A DNA stretch of 64,000 nt from positions 148,501-212,500 of the forward strand of contig NZ_AOGW02000011.1 in assembly GCF_000332495.1 (NCBI RefSeq), read 5' to 3'. The stretch's first letter is position 1; each line of letters starts with the position of its first letter. Origin of the DNA: Leptospira terpstrae serovar Hualin str. LT 11-33 = ATCC 700639 (GTDB taxonomy: Bacteria; Spirochaetota; Leptospiria; Leptospirales; Leptospiraceae). The position numbers were made by a program, and so were the translations under genes. Shown here piece by piece: positions 51,912 to 60,103 of the stretch. The notes under the pieces are model-generated. The model searched no databases and was not told the origin of the DNA. It was given only the letters and a program-made list of their open reading frames with translations.

Positions 51912-52865
51912 ATGAAACCTACCCTCATGATCACTCTTCTTCTTTGCATGTTAGGTTGCAAAAAAAAGGATTCTTCGGATACGGAGACAATCCTCCTTGG
52001 TATGCTCCTACTTGCCCCCAATGATGTTATTTTGGAAAAGGGTTATCCAGGCTCTCAAAACCAACTGCAGAATACAGAACTAGTTGGTAAAACTACTGGT
52101 ATTACTATAAAAGTTGGTGGTGTGGCTACTACAGGAGTTTCTGCGGTTTCCTCAGATACAATCCAATTTACAATGCCAGTCATACCAGGGATTAATGAAA
52201 ATGCTGCCGTAGATTTTGCTGTCGAAAAAGACGGAGCTGTGATTTATAATACTAAGGTTCGCTATCGTCCTCTCGTTAGTTGGAATGTTAACCAACCACA
52301 CTCAATCTATCGTCCGATTGATAGCCGAGATAATAAAAGTTTTTATCAAATTTCGGCAACAACAGCAACTCATGTTTTTAATACTTTCGGACATGGCGGC
52401 TTTGATTTAGATATATCTTACTTTACAAGTTTAAACGGTAATCCCATTTCATTTGCCAACAAAAGAATGAATGGAGCAGAATTTAATAAAGTAGCGTTGA
52501 ATGCAGGTACTGTATACGTAATGGTCCAGCATATCAGTGGATTTGGTGGTACTTATAATTTACAAGTCGCCAATAGTGGAGTGGTGGCAAGTACATCAGC
52601 TAAGTTAACTTATGCTAATTGGCAGTTTAATCTTTGTTATGACACAATGGGTATAGGACCTGCAACAGGTAATAACTGTGATGCGCAAATGGCAGTATAT
52701 TCTCCGACTAGAAGTGGTCGCTGTACGTATCCAAGCGACCAAGGTCTGACAACAAGGAACTATTATTTAGAGGGAGGATTTGACACAGCCTATGCACAAA
52801 GTACATGTTTAAATCCTGGTGGTGGTTCCCAAAACGAAGCGGAATCTATTTTTATTGCAAACTAA
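51912..52865 (+). CDS. Lipoprotein with TIG-like domain
   Basis: 317 residues from ATG 51912, which gives a compact signal peptide MKPTLMITLLLCMLGC; an in-frame ATG at 51861 would add a poor N-terminal extension. A short acidic tether and LLLAP patch follow the Cys. Residues about 35-120 look like an IPT/TIG beta domain (ILEKGYPGSQ, VGGVATTGV, IQFTMP). Residues about 125-240 resemble a pre-peptidase C-terminal-like beta domain. The C-terminal part has several Cys. Function unknown. Confidence 0.78.
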   Translation: MKPTLMITLLLCMLGCKKKDSSDTETILLGMLLLAPNDVILEKGYPGSQNQLQNTELVGKTTGITIKVGGVATTGVSAVSSDTIQFTMPVIPGINENAAVDFAVEKDGAVIYNTKVRYRPLVSWNVNQPHSIYRPIDSRDNKSFYQISATTATHVFNTFGHGGFDLDISYFTSLNGNPISFANKRMNGAEFNKVALNAGTVYVMVQHISGFGGTYNLQVANSGVVASTSAKLTYANWQFNLCYDTMGIGPATGNNCDAQMAVYSPTRSGRCTYPSDQGLTTRNYYLEGGFDTAYAQSTCLNPGGGSQNEAESIFIAN

Positions 52866-52881
52866 GTTAAACTAGTCTTAT

Positions 52882-52919
52882 ACTTTCTATCGCTTTTCCT
52901 GGGTGATAGAAAGTTTTCT
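52882..52919. terminator. Terminator between convergent genes
   Basis: ACTTTCTATC (52882-52891) and GATAGAAAGT (52905-52914) pair perfectly around a 13-base loop, followed by TTTCTT. It closes the TIG-like lipoprotein unit; fadD ends just beyond it on the other strand. Confidence 0.75.
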
Positions 52920-52935
52920 TCTCATTTGGTCAAAT

Positions 52936-54912
52936 TTACTTTTTGATGAGAACCTTTAATTGTGATTTACCATCATACATTGAATTAATTAGAGATTCGT
53001 ATTTTGCTGCAACCACATGTCTTTTCACAGAAAGTTTGGCAGACAATTCATCACCTACCTCAAAAGATTTTGGAAGGAGTCGCACCTCAACGATCTTTTC
53101 AAAACTTTTAAAACCATTCTCTATGCGAATCAAATTTTTAACTTCCTGTTCAATTTTCTCTTGGACTACATTATTAATTGCAAGTTGTTCGTAAGTGGAT
53201 CCGTAATTTGAAAACTTATCTAGCGAAGGGAGTATCAAGGCACCTAAATACTTTTGGTCCTGTCCCACAACCATTACTTGATCAATCAATTGCGATTGTA
53301 TAAGTTTGTTTTCAATAGGGACAGGTTCAATATTTTCACCATTAAGCAGAACAATCGTTTCCTTTGTTCTTCCTACAATTTTTAGCGTATCATTGAAAGT
53401 CATGATTCCAAGATCTCCTGTGTTCAACCAACCATCGTATGTCAAAACTTTTGCTGTGGCTTCGGGACGTTTGTAGTATCCCTTCATGATCTGTGGTCCT
53501 CGCACATAAATTTCGCCTTTGATTCCTTTTTTGGGAGGATATATCACATCTCCCGTTTCAAAGTCTTTTAGTAGAATTTCAGTATCAGGAAACATCCGTC
53601 CTACACTACCAACTACAAAGTGTTTTGGTGTTCTAAAAGCAAGTCCCGGAGATGTTTCGGTCAATCCATATCCCTCGAATACAGGAATTTTAATGGTATT
53701 AAAAAATTCATCAATATGAAAAGGCAAGGATCCACCGCCAGAAACAGAACCTCGTAATTTCCCACCTGTAGCTAGCCTAAGTTTTTTTAATACTATCAAA
53801 TCAAGAAAAAGATAAGGAAGGAACAAAACAATAATGGAAACTAACGAAAGCAAAGCGAACGAGATAGATTGGAATAAATTTCTTCCATAAAGATCTAAGC
53901 GATTTCCTTTTAAAAATTGTATCGATCTTTGTATCTTGAGCGCACATCCATATGCTAACTTGAATAGTACTTTCTTAATCAAAGAGCTTGTTTGTATTTT
54001 CGATTGCATACCCTGATAGAGGCTCTCCCATAGCCTTGGTGCTGAGGCCATGAAAGTAGGTTTCACAATCATTAAGTCTTCCCGGATATTTCTTACATTA
54101 GTATAATATTGTGTAGCTCCCATTGCAATTGTTCCCATTTGGAAAACTCTTTCGAAACTATGCCACACAGGAAGAATGGATAGAAATCGATCACTCGGCC
54201 CGATATTAATTGGTATATTCTTTAACTGCGATATCATGTTTGCATGAGTTAACATTACTCCCTTAGGTTCCCCTGTGGTACCAGAAGTATATATAATCGT
54301 AAATAAGTCTTCAGGTTGTATTGCGGTAACTCTTTCTTCTACCCTTCGGTCACCTGACTCTATTAAGGTTTTTCCTTTTGCAATAAGATCAATCATACTT
54401 ATTACTTTTGGAAATGATTGAGAACTAGGATGGAATTGTATCTTACCATTTTTATGGTCTGCTTCGTTTGAAGCATTAATATCGCTATCCATAACAATAA
54501 TATGAGTTATATTTTTTAATTCGGAAATATTTTTTTCAATTTTTCCGAGTGTCACTTCGTTTTCTACGAAGACCATCTTTGCATCCGAGTGTGGGAGAAT
54601 ATACCGTATATCTCCATCGGTAACATCTGTTCCACGAGGAACATCAGCTGCTCCGCAAAGTATGATACCGTAATTAGTGATGATCCACTCTATACGATTT
54701 TCTGACAAAACAGCTACATGATCATGTGCTTTCAAACCCAAATCAATTAGGCCGGTAGCTAGTCTGACTCCGGTTTCATATACTTCACGAAAACTCATCA
54801 TAGTGAATTGTCTTACGTTGTTTTTGGTACCAAAAGCAGGTTGATCTTCAAACTTTTTGGCACTATCATAAAATAACTCCGCTAGATTTTTTGCTGTGAT
54901 TTTAGAACTCAT
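52936..54912 (-). CDS. fadD: Long-chain fatty-acid-CoA ligase-like protein
   Basis: 658 residues. AMP-binding enzyme with YTSGTTGEPKGVM (about 208-220), GYGLTETSPG (about 415) and GWLNTGDLG (about 490), plus VGRTKETIVLLNGENIEP near the C-terminal domain. A hydrophobic stretch near 345-370 (ALLSLVSIIVLFLPYLFLDLIV) may dock it to the membrane. It would activate fatty acids as acyl-CoA. The AraC-type gene lies 59 bases upstream on the same strand. Confidence 0.92.
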   Translation of the reverse strand: MSSKITAKNLAELFYDSAKKFEDQPAFGTKNNVRQFTMMSFREVYETGVRLATGLIDLGLKAHDHVAVLSENRIEWIITNYGIILCGAADVPRGTDVTDGDIRYILPHSDAKMVFVENEVTLGKIEKNISELKNITHIIVMDSDINASNEADHKNGKIQFHPSSQSFPKVISMIDLIAKGKTLIESGDRRVEERVTAIQPEDLFTIIYTSGTTGEPKGVMLTHANMISQLKNIPINIGPSDRFLSILPVWHSFERVFQMGTIAMGATQYYTNVRNIREDLMIVKPTFMASAPRLWESLYQGMQSKIQTSSLIKKVLFKLAYGCALKIQRSIQFLKGNRLDLYGRNLFQSISFALLSLVSIIVLFLPYLFLDLIVLKKLRLATGGKLRGSVSGGGSLPFHIDEFFNTIKIPVFEGYGLTETSPGLAFRTPKHFVVGSVGRMFPDTEILLKDFETGDVIYPPKKGIKGEIYVRGPQIMKGYYKRPEATAKVLTYDGWLNTGDLGIMTFNDTLKIVGRTKETIVLLNGENIEPVPIENKLIQSQLIDQVMVVGQDQKYLGALILPSLDKFSNYGSTYEQLAINNVVQEKIEQEVKNLIRIENGFKSFEKIVEVRLLPKSFEVGDELSAKLSVKRHVVAAKYESLINSMYDGKSQLKVLIKK

Positions 54913-54924
54913 TTTCTTTCCCCA

Positions 54925-54939
54925 ATATTCGTAGAATAT
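54925..54939. promoter_or_regulatory. Palindrome just upstream of fadD
   Basis: ATATTC-GTA-GAATAT, perfect 6-base arms, 12 to 27 bases upstream of the fadD start. Possible operator of an unidentified regulator. Confidence 0.3.
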
Positions 54940-54971
54940 CAGATTTGAAAGAATAGTCTTGAACGCAGCGG

Positions 54972-55730
54972 CTACTTCGAAAAGAAAATTGCCTGAAAAG
55001 GTTCTTTCTTTTTTGTAAAATCAGAAGGACCAACACCGAAGGAGCGCCGAAAAATACGTGTAAAGTGAGACTGATCAGCAAACCCACCTTCATAAGCAGC
55101 ATTCATTAGATGAGAATGAATTGCCAAATAATCGACTGCCTTTTTAGTTTTTAACCAAAGCTTATAAGCAGAAAATGGTACGCCTGTTTCCTGTCGGAAT
55201 AGATGGCGGAAGCGCTCTACCGATAAGGACGCTTGTTTTGCTAACTGAGTGAGTGAAAAATCTTCAAGTTCAACATCTTCAATACTTTTTTGAATTCGCG
55301 CATCCAATTTTCGATTTGTTGGCTTATCAAAATTTTTACTTATCATTTCGAGGAGTTGATTTCGTACCTTAGTATTAGATGAATTTAAAGTCTCCCTAAT
55401 TTGTTTTTTCACAGTTTCGGTAAATACATCACCTACTTCAAAGGCTGAATGATCTGCAGCTAAACTTCTATTGTAAAAAAGATAGTAGCCTGTTGTTAGT
55501 GGATCCAAATAAAGAAGAGTAAGATTTCCGACTTCTCCTCTCATTTCGTGACTCACTCCAGAAGGAATACAAACTGCATTGTAAGTCTTCCATACACCAT
55601 CTGAAGTTTTTAGTTCAACTTTACCTGAATCTGGTAAACTAATCTGAATAAAAAAATGACTATGTCGTTTGGTAGAAAATGCATCACCGCGGTAAGTCGC
55701 AAAATCTTCCCAAATCAAAAATTGTTTCAT
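54972..55730 (-). CDS. AraC-family regulator
   Basis: 252 residues. The N-terminal part (HFFIQISLPDSGKVELKTSDGVW) resembles a cupin ligand domain. The C-terminal AraC double helix-turn-helix covers about 165-245 (LTQLAKQASLSVERFRHLFRQETGVPFSAYK; AAYEGGFADQSHFTRIFRRSFGVGPSDFTKK). It probably controls fadD or its own region; the effector is unknown. Confidence 0.9.
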   Translation of the reverse strand: MKQFLIWEDFATYRGDAFSTKRHSHFFIQISLPDSGKVELKTSDGVWKTYNAVCIPSGVSHEMRGEVGNLTLLYLDPLTTGYYLFYNRSLAADHSAFEVGDVFTETVKKQIRETLNSSNTKVRNQLLEMISKNFDKPTNRKLDARIQKSIEDVELEDFSLTQLAKQASLSVERFRHLFRQETGVPFSAYKLWLKTKKAVDYLAIHSHLMNAAYEGGFADQSHFTRIFRRSFGVGPSDFTKKKEPFQAIFFSK

Positions 55731-55761
55731 AATCAGATTCTCTTAACCATTGAATGTTCCC

Positions 55762-56379
55762 CTAGTCCATTTCGCTGGGAAGCGAACTACCTGCACTTTT
55801 TTCAAACTGAAGCATTCGTTCCCGACTGATCCCGATTAGATTATGTTTTAATGCTAATTGGTCTCCTAAAAAATCTGGTGCAAGACGGATCTCAACCACA
55901 CGATACCAAGTTTCCTTGGGTGGAACAGTAAATGCGTGATTCACACATAAACATTTGAATTTGAAACCAAAGCTGTGTTCCACAGGCAAAGCGGAATGGG
56001 GTGCGGCAAAAAAGTAAACTGGTGTATCCGTTGGATTTTTCATCACAAGAAGGAATTGTTTTTTGGAACCAGGCTTGAGAACTAATGTACTTTCAGGAAT
56101 TAAATCCCCAAAGGGAGTTTGTTTCCCTTCTTTTACTGATCCAGTAGTCCATAAGGCAAGAGTTTGCGCCCCACTTGGTTCTCGAATTTCCATTTCTAAA
56201 GGGAGCGTTGTGGTTTCCCATTGGATTTGTATCGACACCTTACTGGCTTTTTTAGGATTGGAAATCGAAGTCTCCACATGAGAATGTTCTGTTTTTTCAC
56301 CTTCTCCTCCGCAAGAGTAGGTAATCATAAACAGAGTAAACCAGATAACAATCGTATATTGAGAAAATTTAAAAATCAT
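55762..56379 (-). CDS. Lipoprotein with Cox11-like CxC copper motif
   Basis: 205 residues. Signal ending ITYSC (lipobox), then a His-containing tether (HSHVE). Near residue 145, FKFKCLCVNHAFTVPPKETW followed by VVEIRLAPDF resembles the CFCF-centred copper-binding core of Cox11/CtaG and its beta strands. Real Cox11 is a membrane-anchored copper chaperone for cytochrome oxidase; here the anchor would be a lipid. It starts 7 bases after a discoidin-like gene, with a DsbA-like thiol protein further upstream. The match is short, so this is tentative. Confidence 0.65.
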   Translation of the reverse strand: MIFKFSQYTIVIWFTLFMITYSCGGEGEKTEHSHVETSISNPKKASKVSIQIQWETTTLPLEMEIREPSGAQTLALWTTGSVKEGKQTPFGDLIPESTLVLKPGSKKQFLLVMKNPTDTPVYFFAAPHSALPVEHSFGFKFKCLCVNHAFTVPPKETWYRVVEIRLAPDFLGDQLALKHNLIGISRERMLQFEKSAGSSLPSEMD

Positions 56380-56386
56380 CGACTTT

Positions 56387-57856
56387 CTATTCTAAGGTAA
56401 GTTCCAAAGTAGAAAAATCTAAATTTTCAGTTTTTTTAGAATTGGTTAAATAGAATTGTTTTCCCCGCATTTGTAAGGTAACAAACTCTTGGAAAATTTT
56501 TTCTGTATTGTTCGGATCGGGATTTTTAACGAGATTACAATCTCGACCACACCCATTACAGTCCCCTCCACCATAATCTAAAAAATTCGTAAATGTTTGT
56601 TTGCGTAAGAATCCAAAAATCCGCATATGAATCTTACCCGGTGAAATTTCTTTTATTTCATAATTCCCCATTCCATAAAAACGATAGGAGTTTTCTTCAT
56701 TTGCATCGTAATTGGTGCGAGCCGTAGATCCTTCTAAAAAGAATGTTCCATCCGAACGAAGTCGAATCGTCCAATCAGAAGAAGTGGGCGGGTCTAAATT
56801 TTCTTCCATTTGGACTTCATTATCTGCACCCACAGGTACATCAGCGACGGACTCCAGAGCAACTTCTGTTACTTCTCTTCCCGTCAAACCACGATTAAGA
56901 ACCTTACGTAAAGAAGCTTTCGCAAATGCATCAAAGTTTTTGGCAGCAGTATCTTTTGATTTGGGAAGAGTGTCCATAGCAAACCAGTCCCCATCATCAC
57001 CAAAACGTAACTCAGATAAGACGATCCCTTTTTCAGTTAATCCAGGATATATCTCTACTACTTTCATTGTTAGTTTATTTCCCTTAAAAGATATTGGCAA
57101 TTGAACTTCTTGACTTCCCATAGTATCTTCTATATTAATTTTTGTCGAATATCCATCATCCCCAGTTAGTAAAATAGACTTAACACGTCCGTTTTTTATA
57201 CAGTGGACATCGGAACGTTGGTAACCATTCCATATTTTTAAAACTGATATTTTTTTCTTTTCCGCAAAATCGAAGTTAAATGTTACCCCAACTCCACCTT
57301 TGACAGATGAATATCCATTTTCGTATTTGGAATCAAAAAGATTCATTACAGAATACGTAGGTTCTGGAGAAGCAGTTTCAGATGCGGATACAGTTCCTGA
57401 AATAATTTCGGGTGCATATGTCCGATATGATTTTTGTTTTTCATCATAAAACTTAACAGACTTAAGACAAATGTTTTGGTTTCTCTGGAAGTTTAAGGTG
57501 ACAGATCTTGCCTGTACCACTGGATCAAAACTTACTTCTGAATTTGATTTTTGAACGTCTGTACTTGCATAAACTTCATCAAAGTTGACATAGGCAGCAA
57601 TCCGATCTTTAAATTGACCTGAACAAGATTCAATGGAAACCTTACTCAATGCAAAAGCATTATCTGCATAAAAATGCAATTTGACAAACTCTGCTCCAGG
57701 TTCTGCCTTCCATTCTTTCCCATCTAACACAAGAAAGGGGAGACCGTTTTCCATCGATGTAGACGTAACCATAGAAAAGTGGAGTTTTTTGCCACAATTC
57801 ACTGTCATTAGAGAAAGTAAGACCAAAAGGGGAAGCAAATAAGATCTAAGTTTCAT
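56387..57856 (-). CDS. Discoidin-like lipoprotein
   Basis: 489 residues. Signal ending TVNC. Residues about 155-300 form a beta-sandwich like F5/8-type or NADase-associated glycan-binding domains (ASETASPEPTYSVMNLFDSKYENGY; VLKIWNGYQRSD; LSELRFGDDGDW). The C-terminal part contains a CNGCGRDC cluster near 440. Probably surface or periplasmic, possibly binding a carbohydrate. It shares an operon with the Cox11-like gene. Confidence 0.8.
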   Translation of the reverse strand: MKLRSYLLPLLVLLSLMTVNCGKKLHFSMVTSTSMENGLPFLVLDGKEWKAEPGAEFVKLHFYADNAFALSKVSIESCSGQFKDRIAAYVNFDEVYASTDVQKSNSEVSFDPVVQARSVTLNFQRNQNICLKSVKFYDEKQKSYRTYAPEIISGTVSASETASPEPTYSVMNLFDSKYENGYSSVKGGVGVTFNFDFAEKKKISVLKIWNGYQRSDVHCIKNGRVKSILLTGDDGYSTKINIEDTMGSQEVQLPISFKGNKLTMKVVEIYPGLTEKGIVLSELRFGDDGDWFAMDTLPKSKDTAAKNFDAFAKASLRKVLNRGLTGREVTEVALESVADVPVGADNEVQMEENLDPPTSSDWTIRLRSDGTFFLEGSTARTNYDANEENSYRFYGMGNYEIKEISPGKIHMRIFGFLRKQTFTNFLDYGGGDCNGCGRDCNLVKNPDPNNTEKIFQEFVTLQMRGKQFYLTNSKKTENLDFSTLELTLE

Positions 57857-57918
57857 ATCCAGTCCTTACAAAATGTGGATCAAGGAGAACTTATTGTACA
57901 AAGAAGGCAAGATATTTT

Positions 57919-58827
57919 TTATTGGTTGGCTGTGTCTTTCAAAACCCGTTCCCAAGATTCAGCATTTAATGCACCCACAATCCAACGGCCATTGACCCAA
58001 AACGTGGGAACAGAACTCACACCGAATTCATTAGCCTCTTTCCTATCTCTGTACACTTGGGAAATATATTTCCTAGGTAACCCTTTCGGTTGACACTCAC
58101 CGAAAGATAACCATTCGGGAATTTGTAAATCATCACCCCTCATTATTTTTTTGGCATTTAAGTATAACAACTGCATATGAACCTGAAAATGTTCTGGATC
58201 TTTTTCCCATAAACAACGACCGAAAGATAAAGGAAGAAGCCCTTCGTCCGATTCACCATCCAAAGGAAAATCCTTATGTACATAAAAAATCTGAGAATTG
58301 TATTTTGATAAAATTTTTTTTGTATGTGGGAAACTATCTCGGCAAAAATTACACAAGTAATCACTCCATTCGACTATGACCCATTTTGCATTCGAAGAAC
58401 CAAACTTAGGTGCAAAACTTAAATCCAATTGCTTCAAAAAATCAGCACGACTTGTTTCGAATGTTTTTTCTTTCCACTGAATCCCTGCTTGGTGAAACAA
58501 TCGACTCCAGACAATTCGAATACGAATCGATTCCCTGAGATGGTCGATGGAATCTGTATCAGAAATCTCCTGAGGAAGAGATTTTCTTTCCTTGGGCCAG
58601 TACTTACTAATTTCTTTGTCCGTGACTTGGGAACGTTCCCAATCTTTCCATTCAGGAAGTGTTCTACCTAATGATCTAGCATGTACATTCAGCTTTTCCA
58701 AATAGGAATCAGATGATAAATAACGTTTCACTATTTCTTCGGAAGGAAGATTTTCAGGTAAAAAAGAATCTTGTTTGGCTACTTCGCCACAGGAAACAAA
58801 AACGAAGAGTAAAAGAAAAAATGCCAT
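57919..58827 (-). CDS. DsbA-like thiol oxidoreductase lipoprotein
   Basis: 302 residues. A short signal ending FVSC gives a lipid anchor. A 110-residue helical region comes first. The thioredoxin-fold part has the redox motif LCNFCRDSFPH (about 173-183) and the cis-proline loop SVPTFWVNG (about 275). It resembles DsbA/DsbG-type proteins that oxidise or repair disulphides in the periplasm. No upstream in-frame start extends the signal. Confidence 0.85.
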   Translation of the reverse strand: MAFFLLLFVFVSCGEVAKQDSFLPENLPSEEIVKRYLSSDSYLEKLNVHARSLGRTLPEWKDWERSQVTDKEISKYWPKERKSLPQEISDTDSIDHLRESIRIRIVWSRLFHQAGIQWKEKTFETSRADFLKQLDLSFAPKFGSSNAKWVIVEWSDYLCNFCRDSFPHTKKILSKYNSQIFYVHKDFPLDGESDEGLLPLSFGRCLWEKDPEHFQVHMQLLYLNAKKIMRGDDLQIPEWLSFGECQPKGLPRKYISQVYRDRKEANEFGVSSVPTFWVNGRWIVGALNAESWERVLKDTANQ

Positions 58828-59099
58828 ACCGTTGTTTTTAAATTTTTGGAACTCAAATGGACAGCTATTTTTGAGAGCATCGATGAAATTTTAAACTGTC
58901 TTATTCCGTCGATAAAATTGCTGGAGCAGTCAATCCTCCTATGAATACAATATCTTTTCGCGCTCGTTGCACAAAAGGTCTTTAATATACAAGCAACAGA
59001 TAAACACAAATTATGCGGTGTTTAGCTGTTGCCGAATAAAGAACGGAATAGATGAAATAAAAATATTGACACCATCAATAAGAGTAATTTGATATTTCT

Positions 59100-59858
59100 A
59101 TGAAATTACTCTTTGTTTTATTTTCATTGCACATAATTTTATTACTTAATACAAATTGTATTTCAAATGGTTGGAAATGTGTGAATGAATGTCCGAATCA
59201 ATTTGGCGAATATAAATCTGGAGTAAATGATAGATACTACGGTGCTACAAAAAAAAGCCCTCACTGGAGTCAGCAGATTTTTTTTACCGGCAACTTGTTT
59301 CCCATAGGAAAAGGTAAGGTCGTCTATGGCCCAGAAGAACCTGGATACAAAAGGGCACTTATCGATACAGGCGATAGTTATGATGGCAATTTTGATTGGA
59401 ATTCAGAGGGAAAGTATAGCAATTACTCAGGTGAAGGTATTTATACTACAGCAAACGGAACAATAACAAAAACTATTTGGGAAAACGATGATGTGAAACT
59501 AGGCGCTCCTGTTGAAAAACAAATTTTAAATGGTATGACCTTAAATGGTAACTTTAATTCAGAAGGCTATCTATGTATTGGAAATTGTTTAGACGGCTAT
59601 GGAGTCAAATCTTATAAAAAAGCTGACCTTTACCTGGTTGGTAATTTTAAAGCAGGCAAACTGGAAGGAACAGGTAGTTTTTTCAATGGTGAAATTTTCC
59701 TAAGAGGTACATTCAAAAAAGGAAAACTTGATAAGGGTGATATTTTTTGCACAAGAAAGAATGAAAATTACTGTTCCATTATATTGGAATATTACCAAGA
59801 GAATACTAACACCAGATATTTAGGATATCTTGATATCTCCAATTTACCTAAAGATTAA
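59100..59858 (+). CDS. MORN-repeat-like lipoprotein
   Basis: 252 residues. Lipobox TNC (Cys about 20), then repeated GxGxxxYxxG-like elements (NLFPIGKGKVVYG, DSYDGNFDWN, GNFNSEGYLCIGN, GNFKAGKLEGTGSFFNG, GTFKKGKLDKGD), as in MORN-type proteins that often bind lipids. The fit is imperfect, so the call is tentative. The 270 bases upstream are AT-rich and show no clear element. Confidence 0.7.
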   Translation: MKLLFVLFSLHIILLLNTNCISNGWKCVNECPNQFGEYKSGVNDRYYGATKKSPHWSQQIFFTGNLFPIGKGKVVYGPEEPGYKRALIDTGDSYDGNFDWNSEGKYSNYSGEGIYTTANGTITKTIWENDDVKLGAPVEKQILNGMTLNGNFNSEGYLCIGNCLDGYGVKSYKKADLYLVGNFKAGKLEGTGSFFNGEIFLRGTFKKGKLDKGDIFCTRKNENYCSIILEYYQENTNTRYLGYLDISNLPKD

Positions 59859-60103
59859 CGAATAAAAAAATTTACTATATTCTGAATCAATAAAAAACCT
59901 ATTTTCTTGAAATTTTTTTCCCACAGACTAACGATTCTGCACCATAAAATCCAAGTTAGTAGAAGACAACCATTTTCTCTACACTGAATATTAATGTTTT
60001 TTTGTATCGCCAGAAAATATACTTTCTTCCCACCAACTAACCTTCCATAGTAGCAAAAATGTGTGGATTCACCACCTAACCTACTTTAACAAGGAATTTA
60101 CAA

